From NCBI RefSeq assembly GCF_007830635.1, contig NZ_VLLA01000005.1:328768-392767 (forward strand): a stretch of 64,000 nt of DNA. The letters run 5' to 3'. The notes under the pieces were generated by a model. It was given only the letters and a program-made list of their open reading frames with translations, ran no database searches and had not been told where the DNA came from. This DNA is from Bradyrhizobium huanghuaihaiense. Lineage in GTDB: Bacteria; Pseudomonadota; Alphaproteobacteria; Rhizobiales; Xanthobacteraceae. Made by a program: the position numbers and the translations under genes. This document shows, piece after piece, positions 8,881 to 20,324 of the stretch (positions are counted from its first letter, which is position 1; the number at the start of each line of letters is the position of its first letter).

Positions 8881-8905
8881 CCCCTCTTGCGACTTGTTCG
8901 AACGA

Positions 8906-10048
<1,143 letters not shown>

Positions 10049-10194
10049 TCATTCCGGCGGCGCGCTGGGCCCGCGTCGATCCGAAGGGGCTTGACTGCCG
10101 TGGGCCTTTAACACGGAAGGGGCGCTTTCGGAACGCGACAATGGCATGACGGGGCTCTACGAAAGTCGCATGTCCCGATGGACTCCTCTCCGCC

Positions 10195-11331
10195 TCAGGC
10201 CGCGGCGATGACGCCCTTGAGCTGGTCACGGACCTGTCCCGCAATGGCGCGGTAGATCGCCGCATGGGGACCGTCCGGCTCGCTGTCGACCACGGGATTG
10301 CCGGCGTCCGAAGTGGCGCGAATCGCCATGTGCAGGGGGATCTCGCCGAGGAACGGCACTCCCAGCTTCTCGGCCTCGTGCCGCGCCCCGCCGTGGCCGA
10401 AGATGTCGGATTTCGTGCCGCAATGCGGGCACTGGAAATAGCTCATGTTCTCGACGATGCCGAGCACCGGCACGTTGACCTTCCTGAACATCGCAAGCCC
10501 CCGCCGGGCGTCGATCAGGGACAGGTCCTGCGGGGTCGAGACAATCACGGCACCCTTGAGCGGCACGTTCTGCGCCAGCGTGAGCTGGGCATCGCCGGTG
10601 CCGGGCGGCATGTCGACGACGAGCACGTCGAGCTGGCCCCAGGCGACGTCGCGCAGCATCTGCGTCACCGCCGACATCACCATCGGGCCGCGCCAGATCA
10701 TCGCGGTCTCCTCTTCCACCAGGAAGCCGATCGACATGATGGCAAGGCCGAAGCGCCGCAGCGGAATCATCTTGCGCTCGCCATCCAGCTCCGGCTTGTC
10801 ACGCAAACCGGTCAGCCGCGGCACCGAGGGGCCGTAGATGTCGGCATCGAGCAACCCGACCTTGAGGCCGAGGTCGCGCAGCCCCAACGCGAGGTTGAGC
10901 GCGGTGGTCGACTTGCCGACGCCGCCCTTGCCCGAAGCAACCGCGATGACGGCGGCGACGCCCGGGATCTCCGACTGCCGCGCCATGGGCGATTGGGCAC
11001 CGCCCTGCGGCGGCGGCTTGTGGGCATGGACCGGTTGCACACCCGGCGTGCCGCGGCTGGGAGGCGGCGGCGGCGCGGAGCCCGCCTTGCGTTCGGCGGT
11101 CAGCGCCACCATCACGGTGGTGACGCCGGGAAGGCTGCGCACCGCGGCCTCGGCCTCGGCCCGGATGGGCTCCCAGGCCCGCGCCTCGGCGGCATCGACG
11201 TTGATCGAGAAGAACACCTTGCCGTCGGAGGCGCTGATCGGGCTCAGCACATTGGCATTGGTGAGCGCAACCCCGCGCGGCGACTTGATCCGGGCGAGGC
11301 TGTCGAGAACCTGTTGCTGCGTCACGCTCAA
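10195..11331 (-). CDS. Mrp/ApbC-type Fe-S cluster carrier ATPase
   Basis: This 378-residue protein has an N-terminal MIP18/DUF59 domain (about 1-85), a Pro/Gly-rich linker, and a deviant Walker A P-loop ATPase of the Mrp/NBP35 class with GKGGVGKSTT. The cluster-ligand motif CPHC is near residue 300. It carries and transfers [4Fe-4S] clusters in the cytoplasm. The start is TTG at 11331 with GGGAG seven bases upstream; a GTG two codons later is the alternative. It appears monocistronic. Confidence 0.93.
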   Translation of the reverse strand: MSVTQQQVLDSLARIKSPRGVALTNANVLSPISASDGKVFFSINVDAAEARAWEPIRAEAEAAVRSLPGVTTVMVALTAERKAGSAPPPPPSRGTPGVQPVHAHKPPPQGGAQSPMARQSEIPGVAAVIAVASGKGGVGKSTTALNLALGLRDLGLKVGLLDADIYGPSVPRLTGLRDKPELDGERKMIPLRRFGLAIMSIGFLVEEETAMIWRGPMVMSAVTQMLRDVAWGQLDVLVVDMPPGTGDAQLTLAQNVPLKGAVIVSTPQDLSLIDARRGLAMFRKVNVPVLGIVENMSYFQCPHCGTKSDIFGHGGARHEAEKLGVPFLGEIPLHMAIRATSDAGNPVVDSEPDGPHAAIYRAIAGQVRDQLKGVIAAA

Positions 11332-11416
11332 AGCGCATCTCCCAAACGGGGCATGATCCGGTCAGATCAGGCCCAAGGCTTCAGGATGCCCCATTAGAGC
11401 GGAAACGACCAAAAGG

Positions 11417-11866
11417 CTACTGCCTGCCGATATCGTCAGCCATCTCGGCGGGCGCGGCGCCCTGCTCCAGGGCCGCCTCGTAGTTCAGCTCGATCATGAC
11501 CCCGTTGGGGTCGTGGACGAAGATCTGCCAGAGGTCGCCGCCGGGCACCTGGCGGGAGTCGAACTTCATCCCTTTGGACGTCAGCCGCTGCTTCATGCCG
11601 TCAAACCCGCGGCTGACGAAGGCGACATGGTGGACAACGCCGGAATCCGGCTTTTGTGGCTCCGAGGTCGACGAAATATCGACGAGGTGCACCACCGCCT
11701 TGCCCTCGCTGTACATCCAGGCCCCCGGGAAGGCGAAATTCGGCCGGGCGCCTTTTTCCAGACCCAGCACGTCTTCGTAGAAGCGGACCGTCTCGGCCAG
11801 ATTCCGGGTCCTTATGTTGAAATGATCGAGGACGCCAACGCTCACGCCGCCCAAGCCCGATGCCAT
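11417..11866 (-). CDS. VOC family (glyoxalase/bleomycin resistance) protein
   Basis: This 149-residue protein has one complete vicinal-oxygen-chelate unit. A metal-site His lies in 'VLDHFNIRTRNL', another in 'GVVHHVAFVSRGFDGM', and a Glu in 'DPNGVMIELNYE'. Such proteins are dioxygenases, isomerases or binding proteins; the substrate is unknown. The ATG at 11866 is favoured because AGGGAG precedes it by about seven bases; longer upstream starts lack this. It is divergent from the dehydrogenase gene at 12061. Confidence 0.88.
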   Translation of the reverse strand: MASGLGGVSVGVLDHFNIRTRNLAETVRFYEDVLGLEKGARPNFAFPGAWMYSEGKAVVHLVDISSTSEPQKPDSGVVHHVAFVSRGFDGMKQRLTSKGMKFDSRQVPGGDLWQIFVHDPNGVMIELNYEAALEQGAAPAEMADDIGRQ

Positions 11867-12060
11867 TTTTCGCTCCCTTGTTTTGAAGTTCTTGAGGTCC
11901 GCCATCCTAGCACAGGAGGGCGCCAAACGAAGGCGTTGCCCTCCGCCCTTAAGGGTTTATGGTGCGCCCGGTCCGCTCCGAAGCGGAACCTCAAAATGCC
12001 GCATGGGCGCCCCCCGCCCGGCTACAACCGTAAAACTCAAACTACGGACAAGGTACCACA

Positions 12061-12933
12061 ATGGCTAAAGTCGCTTTCCTCGGTCTCGGCGTGATGGGCT
12101 TCCCCATGGCCGGACACCTCGTGAAAAAAGGGGGCCATGAGGTCACCGTCTACAACCGCACCGCGGCCAAGGCGAAGGAATGGGCGGACAAGTTCGGCGG
12201 CAAGACCGCGGCCACCCCGAAGGCCGCCGCCGAGGGCCAGGATTTCGTGATGTGCTGCGTTGGCAACGACAATGACCTGCGCTCGGTCACGATCGGCGCC
12301 GATGGTGCATTCGCCGGCATGAAGAAGGGCGCAACCTTCGTCGACCACACCACCGCCTCCGCCGAGGTTGCCCGCGAGCTCGATGCGGCCGCCACCAAGG
12401 CCGGCTTCAAGTTCATCGACGCGCCGGTTTCCGGCGGCCAGGCCGGCGCCGAGAACGGCGTGCTGACGGTGATGTGCGGCGGCGCTGAGGACGTCTATGC
12501 CGGCGCCGAGCCGATCATCACGGGCGCCTATGCGCGGATGTGCAAGCTGCTCGGGCCCGCCGGCTCGGGCCAGCTGACGAAGATGGTCAACCAGATCTGC
12601 ATCGCAGGGCTCGTGCAGGGTCTCTCCGAGGGCATCCATTTCGCCAAGAAGAGCGGCCTCGACGTCGCCGCCGTGATCGAGACCATCTCGAAAGGCGCTG
12701 CGCAGTCGTGGCAGATGGAAAACCGCTACAAGACCATGAACGAGGACAAGTACGATTTCGGCTTCGCGGTCGAATGGATGCGCAAGGACCTCTCGATCGC
12801 GATCGCGGAAGCCCGCCGCAACGGCGCCAATCTGCCTGTCACCGCGCTGGTCGATCAGTTCTACGCCGAGGTCGAGAAGATGGGCGGCAAGCGCTGGGAT
12901 ACGTCGAGCCTGCTCGCGCGCCTCAATCGCTGA
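12061..12933 (+). CDS. NAD(P)-dependent 3-hydroxyisobutyrate dehydrogenase-like oxidoreductase
   Basis: This 290-residue beta-hydroxyacid dehydrogenase has GLGVMGFPMAGHL (about 6-18) for dinucleotide binding, the substrate motif FIDAPVSGGQAGAENG at about 118-133, and the catalytic lysine in GQLTKMVNQ near residue 171. Members oxidise 3-hydroxyisobutyrate or reduce tartronate semialdehyde, glyoxylate or succinic semialdehyde, and motif reading cannot separate these. The NhaD-like gene begins 22 bp downstream on the same strand. Confidence 0.92.
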   Translation: MAKVAFLGLGVMGFPMAGHLVKKGGHEVTVYNRTAAKAKEWADKFGGKTAATPKAAAEGQDFVMCCVGNDNDLRSVTIGADGAFAGMKKGATFVDHTTASAEVARELDAAATKAGFKFIDAPVSGGQAGAENGVLTVMCGGAEDVYAGAEPIITGAYARMCKLLGPAGSGQLTKMVNQICIAGLVQGLSEGIHFAKKSGLDVAAVIETISKGAAQSWQMENRYKTMNEDKYDFGFAVEWMRKDLSIAIAEARRNGANLPVTALVDQFYAEVEKMGGKRWDTSSLLARLNR

Positions 12934-12955
12934 TACCTGACGACCTGAAACGACC

Positions 12956-14233
12956 TTGCTGATCGCGATCGCCGCCATCTTCGTCCTCGCCTATGCGGCG
13001 ATCGCGCTCGAGCACCCGCTTCGCGTCAACAAGAGCGCCACAGCGCTGCTCGGCGCGGGGCTGCTGTGGACCATCTACGCGGTCGCAACCGGCGACCACG
13101 CGCTGGTCGGCCGCCAGCTCGACGAATCCGTCGGCTCCACCGCGCAGATCGTCTTCTTCCTGATCTGCGCCATGACCATCGTCGAGGTGATCGACGCCCA
13201 TGACGGCTTCGAGGTCATCACCTCCCTGATCCGCACGACGAGCCAGGTCACGCTGATCTGGCTGATCGGTTTCGTCACGTTCTTCCTCAGCGCGATTCTG
13301 GATAATCTGACGACCACCATCGTCATGATCTCGCTGATCCAGAAGCTGATCGCCCGCCGCGACGACCGCCTGCTGTTCGCCTCCCTCATCGTCATTGCCG
13401 CCAATGCCGGCGGCGCCTGGACCGTGATCGGCGACGTCACCACGACCATGCTGTGGATCGGCGGGCAGATCACGCCGCTCAAGATCATGAGCGCGGTGTT
13501 CCTGCCCTCGCTGCTCAATCTGCTGGTGCCGCTCGCCTTCATCAGCTTCTCGCTCAGGGGCAAGACCATCGCACCGCCGCCGAAAGATAACGGACTGCTG
13601 GCCGTCGACCGGTTCGAGCGCAATTTGATGTTCTATCTCGGGCTCGGCACGCTGATCGCGGTGCCGGCGTTCAAGGCGGTCACGCATCTGGCGCCCTTCA
13701 TGGGCATCCTGTTCGGGCTCGGCGTGCTCTGGCTGGTCGGCGAGATCGTGCACCGCCACAAGGAGGAGCATGTGCGCCAGCCGCTCACGCTGGTGCACGC
13801 GCTGACCCGGATCGACATGAGCTCGGTCGTGTTCTTCGTCGGCATCCTGCTCGCGGTCGCCTGCCTCGAGCATGCCGGCCTGCTGTCGATACTGGCCAAA
13901 TGGCTCGATGCCGCGATCGGCCGCCAGGACGTCATCGTCGTCGTGCTCGGCCTGCTCAGCGCCGTCATCGACAACGTGCCCCTGGTCGCCGCGACCATGG
14001 GCATGTACGACCTCGCGCATTATCCGCCGGACAGCTTCATCTGGGAGTTCATCGCCTATTGCGCCGGCACCGGTGGGTCGATCCTGATCATCGGCTCGGC
14101 CGCGGGCGTTGCCGCCATGGGCCTCGAGCGGATCGAGTTCCTCTGGTACGCCCGCCGCATCGCGCCGCCCGCGCTGGCGGGCTATCTGGCCGGCGCGGTG
14201 GTCTATATCGCGCAGCACGCGGCCTTGCATTGA
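12956..14233 (+). CDS. NhaD-like Na+/H+ antiporter (ion transporter superfamily)
   Basis: This 425-residue, roughly 11-12-segment membrane protein belongs to the ArsB/NhaD ion transporter superfamily. Conserved features are 'LEHPLRVNKS' at the first loop, a 'DNLTTTIVMISL' segment near 117-128, 'NAGGAWTVIGDVTTTMLW' near 148-165 and 'IDNVPLVAATMGMYD' near 340. Na+/H+ exchange in the inner membrane is expected. The start is TTG at 12956, 22 bp after the dehydrogenase stop; no strong ribosome site is visible, but the family N-terminus supports it. Confidence 0.9.
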   Translation: MLIAIAAIFVLAYAAIALEHPLRVNKSATALLGAGLLWTIYAVATGDHALVGRQLDESVGSTAQIVFFLICAMTIVEVIDAHDGFEVITSLIRTTSQVTLIWLIGFVTFFLSAILDNLTTTIVMISLIQKLIARRDDRLLFASLIVIAANAGGAWTVIGDVTTTMLWIGGQITPLKIMSAVFLPSLLNLLVPLAFISFSLRGKTIAPPPKDNGLLAVDRFERNLMFYLGLGTLIAVPAFKAVTHLAPFMGILFGLGVLWLVGEIVHRHKEEHVRQPLTLVHALTRIDMSSVVFFVGILLAVACLEHAGLLSILAKWLDAAIGRQDVIVVVLGLLSAVIDNVPLVAATMGMYDLAHYPPDSFIWEFIAYCAGTGGSILIIGSAAGVAAMGLERIEFLWYARRIAPPALAGYLAGAVVYIAQHAALH

Positions 14234-14254
14234 CGGCGCTGGCCGGATCCAAAA

Positions 14255-14270
14255 TTAACGCCGGGTTAAC
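14255..14270 (+). promoter_or_regulatory. CtrA box TTAA-N7-TTAAC
   Basis: The sequence gives TTAA, seven bases, TTAAC, an exact match to the alphaproteobacterial CtrA consensus. It lies about 100 bp upstream of a PleC/DivJ/PdhS-like kinase start. A second TTAA pair, spaced by eight bases inside a cttaag-N6-cttaag repeat, follows at 14286-14303. CtrA control is inferred. Confidence 0.55.
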
Positions 14271-14371
14271 GTAATTCTTTAGCTCCTTAAGTCACCTCTT
14301 AAGGATTTCTTGCCAGAGATAGACAATGCAGAAGGCCCGCGCCCGGCGCGGGCAGGAATCGTTGTTGTTCG

Positions 14372-15967
<1,596 letters not shown>

Positions 15968-16011
15968 CCAGATGCTTGCAGACATGCCCGACAATCCTCC
16001 ACTATGTCCGA

Positions 16012-16215
16012 ATGAGCAAAGAAACGCCGTGCGTCGCGGTCTGCATGATCGATCCCAAGACCAAGCTGTGCTTCGGCTGCGGCCGCACCTTGCCGGAGAT
16101 CGCGCGCTGGCACGCCATGGAAAGCGCGGAACGGCTCTCGGTCATGGCGCTGTTGCCGGCACGCATGGCGGACGCCGGTTTGCAGCCGATCGCGGGATCG
16201 CCGAAACGCACCTGA
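16012..16215 (+). CDS. DUF1289 domain protein
   Basis: This 67-residue protein has the DUF1289 signature of four cysteines (Cys7, Cys11, Cys20, Cys23) followed by a Trp-containing helix (EIARWHAMESAERLSVM). Such proteins are predicted small Fe-S or zinc binders of unknown function. The ATG at 16012 was chosen so that the family motif begins at once; an upstream ATG at 15976 is less likely. It begins 44 bp after the kinase gene, and the aspartic protease gene follows after 28 bp. Confidence 0.85.
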   Translation: MSKETPCVAVCMIDPKTKLCFGCGRTLPEIARWHAMESAERLSVMALLPARMADAGLQPIAGSPKRT

Positions 16216-16243
16216 TCGGCCTGCGCACGCATGGAGGTGCGCA

Positions 16244-16798
16244 ATGATCCGCTTCCTCCTCGTCCTCATCATGCTCGCCGGCACCGCGGGTGCAGTCGTC
16301 GCTTATGGCGATCCCGAGCAGATTGCCCGTGCGAGCCACAAGGTCTCGCACATCTTCCGCGGACAGACCGCCGCCCCGCCCCCGGCGGTGCAGATCCCGC
16401 GCGGCCAGGGCGGCGAATTCGCACTGCGCGCGAAGATCAACGGCGTCGCTGCGCCGATGGTGATCGACACCGGCGCGACCTCCGTGGTGTTGACCTGGGA
16501 AACGGCGAAGGCGATCGGGCTGCCGCTCGAAATGCTCGAATACGACGTCGACCTCGAGACCGCAGGCGGCCACACCAAGGCGGCCCGGCTCACGCTCGAT
16601 CGTCTCGCCGTCGGCCATCTCGTCGAGAAATCGGTGCCGGCCCTCGTCGTGCAGCGCGGCCAGATGAAGACCAATCTGCTCGGCATGAGCTTCCTCGACC
16701 GCCTGGAGAGCTGGGGCGTGCGCGCCGACAAGCTGATGCTCACGGGCTATCCCGAGCTGCAGAGCAGCCACCGCCGCTCGCGCATCGCGGTCGACTAA
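16244..16798 (+). CDS. Retropepsin-like aspartic protease, membrane-anchored
   Basis: This 184-residue protein has an N-terminal hydrophobic anchor (residues 3-20) and a single clan AA domain with the catalytic motif VIDTGATSVVL (Asp75) and a C-terminal 'LLGMSFLDRL' flap-like element. It fits the bacterial TIGR02281-type retropepsins, which must dimerise for activity and probably face the periplasm. The substrate is unknown. Confidence 0.88.
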   Translation: MIRFLLVLIMLAGTAGAVVAYGDPEQIARASHKVSHIFRGQTAAPPPAVQIPRGQGGEFALRAKINGVAAPMVIDTGATSVVLTWETAKAIGLPLEMLEYDVDLETAGGHTKAARLTLDRLAVGHLVEKSVPALVVQRGQMKTNLLGMSFLDRLESWGVRADKLMLTGYPELQSSHRRSRIAVD

Positions 16799-16868
16799 TC
16801 CTTCAACCACACCACGATTTCAGGCAGCCCGCCCGAATGCGCCGGGGTGTGGCATTTCCGCTATTTAC

Positions 16869-16886
16869 AAACCGCCTGGTCGGTTT
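16869..16886. promoter_or_regulatory. TetR-type operator, inverted repeat aaaccg-N6-cggttt
   Basis: A perfect 6-bp inverted repeat with a six-base centre is followed directly by TATAAC, a good -10 element, about 75 bp upstream of the outer membrane protein start. Inverted repeats of aaaccg type with GGTCGGTTT are typical of TetR-family operators. No tetR gene is in this part of the window. Confidence 0.45.
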
Positions 16887-16964
16887 ATAACGGATGACAT
16901 TCCCGGATCGGGGTTGGACAAGCGCTGCTTCCCGCCGGAAGCGGCCAAGTGGGAGATTTGAGTC

Positions 16965-17633
16965 ATGACTGCCAGAGCCGCCTTACGCCGCACGATGCGC
17001 GCCCTGCCCTTTGCCGCCGCGTTCGCCGCAGGCAGTGCCAGCGCTGCCGACCTGTCGCCGCGCTATGCGGCGCCCTCCTCCGCCTACACGGCACCGCAGC
17101 CGGTCTATTCGTGGACCGGCCTGTATGCGGGCTTCAACGCCGGTTACGCCGAGAGCAGCGACGATGCATTCAACAACCTCGTCGGCGTGAGCGGCGGCAA
17201 GGTCAAGGGCGCCTTCGGCGGCGTGCAGATCGGCTACAACTATCAGCTCTCGCCGATGTTCGTGGTCGGCATCGAGAACGACTTCGAGGGTGGAGACATC
17301 AAGAACCACGACGCCCTCAACAGCGCCGCCGTGAGCATTCCCTGGTTCATGACCGGCCGGGCCCGCGCCGGCATCGCCACGATGGATTCACGGTTGTTGT
17401 TTTTCGGGACCGCGGGCCTCGCCGCGGGCGAGTTGAAAGACGGCCCGATCAACAAGATGAAGATGGGCTGGACCGCCGGCGGCGGCGTCGAGTGGGCGTT
17501 CCTGCCGAAATGGTCGGCCAAGGCCGAGTATCTCTACACCGAGTTCAAGCACGACGATCTGCCGGACTGGAATGCAGCGAAGTTCCACACCTTCCGCGTC
17601 GGCGTGAACTATCATTTCGACCTGTTCCGCTGA
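16965..17633 (+). CDS. Outer membrane beta-barrel protein, Omp25 type
   Basis: This 222-residue protein has a signal peptide (cleaved near 'GSASA|ADLSPRY') and an eight-stranded barrel. The typical opening is 'YSWTGLYAGFNAGY', repeated Gly/aromatic strands follow, and the C-terminal strand ends 'GVNYHFDLFR'; some Omp25-like proteins end similarly, with a final aromatic just before the end. It sits in the outer membrane and is probably structural or an adhesin-like porin relative. GGGAG precedes the ATG by nine bases. A TetR-type palindrome lies in the promoter. Confidence 0.92.
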   Translation: MTARAALRRTMRALPFAAAFAAGSASAADLSPRYAAPSSAYTAPQPVYSWTGLYAGFNAGYAESSDDAFNNLVGVSGGKVKGAFGGVQIGYNYQLSPMFVVGIENDFEGGDIKNHDALNSAAVSIPWFMTGRARAGIATMDSRLLFFGTAGLAAGELKDGPINKMKMGWTAGGGVEWAFLPKWSAKAEYLYTEFKHDDLPDWNAAKFHTFRVGVNYHFDLFR

Positions 17634-17650
17634 TTGCGGATCGACGAAGG

Positions 17651-17670
17651 GCCGGATCTTGCGATCCGGC
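17651..17670 (+). terminator. Hairpin after the outer membrane protein gene
   Basis: A perfect 8-bp stem (gccggatc with gatccggc) closes a 4-base loop 17 bp after the omp stop. The following T-rich tract is weak (tcattct). It may serve both the omp gene and the convergent dusA gene. Confidence 0.5.
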
Positions 17671-17692
17671 TCATTCTCCGTGGTGGGCGCTG

Positions 17693-18766
17693 CTAAGCAG
17701 CGGCCTCCGCCGGCACGCGCGCACCGACGCGCGCGATCGCATCGCGGAGCACGTCGACACCTGCGCCCGGCTTCACACCCTGCTCGGCGAGATGGCGGCG
17801 GAACGCACGTGCGCCGGGAACGGCGTGGAACGCGCCGACGAAATGCCGCGTGATGGCGTGCAGCCGCGTCCCGCGCGCGAGCTGCTCCTCGATGTAGGGC
17901 ATCATCGCCTCGAATGCGTCCTGCATGGTCACGTGCGGCGCAGGCGCGCCGAAGATCTCGGCATCGACTGAGAGCAGGCGCCACGGATCCTGATAAGCGG
18001 CGCGGCCGACCATCACGCCGTCGACATGCGCCAGATGCGCCTTCGTCTCGTCGATGCCCGGGACGCCGCCATTGATGATGACAGGCACATCAGGCATCGC
18101 GCGCTTGAGACGATAGACGCGATCGTAATCAAGCGGCGGGATGTCGCGGTTCTCCTTCGGCGACAATCCATTGAGCCAGGCTTTTCGGGCGTGCACGATC
18201 AGCGCGTCGCAGCCGGACGCAACCACCGCGCGCGCAAGCGTATCGAGTGCCAATTCAGGATCCTGATCATCGATGCCGATGCGGCATTTCACCGTGACGG
18301 GAACGGCAACCGCCCGCTTCATCGCATCGACGCACCGCGCCACGAGCTCCGGCTCCGCCATCAGGCATGCGCCGAAGCGGCCGTCCTTCACGCGGTCGGA
18401 CGGACAACCGACATTGAGGTTGATCTCGTCATAGCCGAAATCCTCGCCGATCCGCGCCGCCAGCGCGAGCTCGCGCGGATCCGACCCGCCGAGCTGAAGC
18501 GCCACCGGGTGCTCGATCGCATCGAACCCAAGCAGCCGTTCCCGGTCGCCGTGGATGACGGCGCCGGTCGTCAGCATCTCCGTATAGAGCAGCGCCCGTC
18601 GGGTGAGGTGACGGTGGAACACCCGGCAATGCCGGTCGGTCCAATCCATCATGGGCGCCACGGAGAACTTGAATCTTTGTAAATTCAACAGCTTGATCTT
18701 GATTTGCAGCTCGCGCAGTCCACGGTACCGCTTCCGAGCTATCCCGCTCAGGTCATTGCGATACAT
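17693..18766 (-). CDS. dusA: tRNA-dihydrouridine synthase A with island-supplied N-terminus
   Basis: DusA uses FMN and NADPH to reduce U20/U20a in tRNA. Visible features are the opening 'FSVAPMMDWTDRHCRVFHR', the 'LQLGGSDP' region, 'GYDEINLNVGCPSDRVKDGRFGACLM' split by the catalytic Cys in NVGCPS, the 'VKCRIGIDD' strand, 'IVHARKAWLNGLSPKENR', and 'VIINGGV' plus 'GVMVGRAAYQDPW' for FMN phosphate. The C-terminal helical domain is complete. The first about 30 residues are not DusA-like; codons upstream of 18655 come from an inserted island. The ATG at 18766 gives 357 residues, and a TTG at 18688 would give a more usual length. The displaced original 5' end is at 49485-49536. Confidence 0.93.
   Translation of the reverse strand: MYRNDLSGIARKRYRGLRELQIKIKLLNLQRFKFSVAPMMDWTDRHCRVFHRHLTRRALLYTEMLTTGAVIHGDRERLLGFDAIEHPVALQLGGSDPRELALAARIGEDFGYDEINLNVGCPSDRVKDGRFGACLMAEPELVARCVDAMKRAVAVPVTVKCRIGIDDQDPELALDTLARAVVASGCDALIVHARKAWLNGLSPKENRDIPPLDYDRVYRLKRAMPDVPVIINGGVPGIDETKAHLAHVDGVMVGRAAYQDPWRLLSVDAEIFGAPAPHVTMQDAFEAMMPYIEEQLARGTRLHAITRHFVGAFHAVPGARAFRRHLAEQGVKPGAGVDVLRDAIARVGARVPAEAAA
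18640..18655. repeat. Attachment core A, inside dusA
   Basis: This 16-bp core (tccaatccatcatggg) encodes part of the MMDWT motif at the start of DusA. Identical copies occur at 42124 and 49485. To its left dusA continues normally; to its right the sequence is unlike the other copies. It is the junction between chromosome and island 1. Confidence 0.8.
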
Positions 18767-19073
18767 TCATTGCCCAAGCATGCACCACTTTCAACAGAAA
18801 GAATTTCGCTTCTTGGCAGGGAGAGCAAGCTGACGCCTGAGGGCGCCGGGAAGAACCTTGGAGAGCCAGCATCGGCGAGAATGATCCGGCAGCTCAATAG
18901 GCCGTGAGCTATCGGCTCATATCATCTCCGAGACGCGCGCTATGCGTCTTGCGAGATCGGCCGGCAGTTCCCACTGCTTTTCCGCTGGATCGTCGTAGCG
19001 CCCCCTGACGGAGCCCTTTGGTCGATCGAGCGCATTTCGAAGCGCTGGTCCATCTATGGGAGAGCGGCCGGAC
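18767..19073. other. Intergenic, left end of island 1
   Basis: These 307 bases hold the promoter region of the present dusA. On the minus strand, about 18917-19068, an open stretch without start codon translates into a protein-like sequence ending 'LPADLARRIARVSEMI'. It may be the C-terminal remnant of a lost gene, but I cannot identify it. Confidence 0.3.
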
Positions 19074-20240
19074 TTACTCAAAACGTGCGATCGCAAACGA
19101 AGTCAGATCGATATGGTTGCGCCCACCGGTCAATCGTTCGGCAACCACAGCACCGATTCCGGCGGAGTGCTTGAAACCGTGGCCGGAACATGCCGAGACC
19201 ACGAAAATGCGATCGTGACGCGGATGGTGATCAATGATGAACCCACGATCGGGACGGACGGTGTAGAGACAGGCGGCCGCTTGAGCCACGCGCGGCGTCG
19301 CACCTGCCATCCGTCCCTGGACGTGCCTGCGGTACATCTCGGCGGACTCTGCCGGATCGACCTCGCGGTTGATGGTATCAGCGGTCGTCCGCGTCTCATA
19401 CTGTTCGGTCGCGACTTTGATGCAGCGATCGCCCGGCAGCGGTGGAAAGCCATAGAGATAGTCGACATCGGTCGCGCCATGCATCCAGATGAACACCGGC
19501 GCGTCAGGCCCGTAAGCGGCGGCATCGTCGAGTTCGTACCAGTGAAGAACCTGGCGATTGACGGTCAGCAGGCGATCGAACGGCGCTCCCAGCAAGGGCG
19601 CCGTCCAGCCACCGGCCGTCACCACAGCCTGCTGTGCCTCAATCGTTCCGCTTGAGGTCTCGACACGGACAATGCCGTGCTGGTCGACTGAAAGAACCTT
19701 AACGCCGGTACGGATTTGTGCGCCGAGTTGCGCGGCGCGGCTCAGTTGCGCCGAGATGCAGCGCTCCGGAAAAACATATCCGCCGCCAGGTTCATAGTAA
19801 GCCCTCTCGTTTCCTGCGAGGCCCAGGAATTGAGGGAACCTGCGTGCAACTTCCGTACCGTCGAGAATTTCGTGCTGGATGCCGAAATCGCGTGCGACCT
19901 CGACCGAGCGTGCGACGAAGTCCGGTTTGCCATGGTGCGAGGTCGGTCCCGTGCCAGGCCCCATAACCAGAACGCCGCAATCATGCAGAAGCTTCTCTCC
20001 AGTATCCGCCTCGAGCTCACGCCAGATCCGGTGAGAGTTGAGGACGAGTGGAGCATAGACGCCACCCTCACCGACTGCCTGCCGCGTGATACGGGTTTCT
20101 CCGTGGCTCGACCCCATGCGGTGTGGGGGCACGAAACGATCGATTCCGATCGCATGCACGCCGCGCTTGGCCAACTGGTAAAGGATCGCACTGCCCATCG
20201 CGCCAAGACCTACGACAACGAAATCTGCTTGCTCGCTCAT
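19074..20240 (-). CDS. N-methyl-L-tryptophan/sarcosine oxidase-like FAD enzyme
   Basis: This 388-residue DAO-superfamily flavoenzyme has the FAD-binding motif GLGAMGSAILYQLAKRG at 11-27 and 'GSSHGETRITR' at 43-53. Cys324 in 'AACLYTVRPD' matches the covalent flavin cysteine of monomeric sarcosine oxidase and N-methyltryptophan oxidase (SolA). It likely oxidises an N-methyl amino acid with release of H2O2 and formaldehyde. The ATG at 20240 has GGAGAG upstream. It is the last gene of the ABC/oxidase operon, 84 bp after the preceding oxidase. Confidence 0.88.
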   Translation of the reverse strand: MSEQADFVVVGLGAMGSAILYQLAKRGVHAIGIDRFVPPHRMGSSHGETRITRQAVGEGGVYAPLVLNSHRIWRELEADTGEKLLHDCGVLVMGPGTGPTSHHGKPDFVARSVEVARDFGIQHEILDGTEVARRFPQFLGLAGNERAYYEPGGGYVFPERCISAQLSRAAQLGAQIRTGVKVLSVDQHGIVRVETSSGTIEAQQAVVTAGGWTAPLLGAPFDRLLTVNRQVLHWYELDDAAAYGPDAPVFIWMHGATDVDYLYGFPPLPGDRCIKVATEQYETRTTADTINREVDPAESAEMYRRHVQGRMAGATPRVAQAAACLYTVRPDRGFIIDHHPRHDRIFVVSACSGHGFKHSAGIGAVVAERLTGGRNHIDLTSFAIARFE

Positions 20241-20324
20241 GGCGTGCTCTCCGGGTTCGAGTCTAAAGTTCTGACCGATGTAGGGGCGCCGCGATCCGCG
20301 ATCGACGGACACAAAAGGCTCAAA

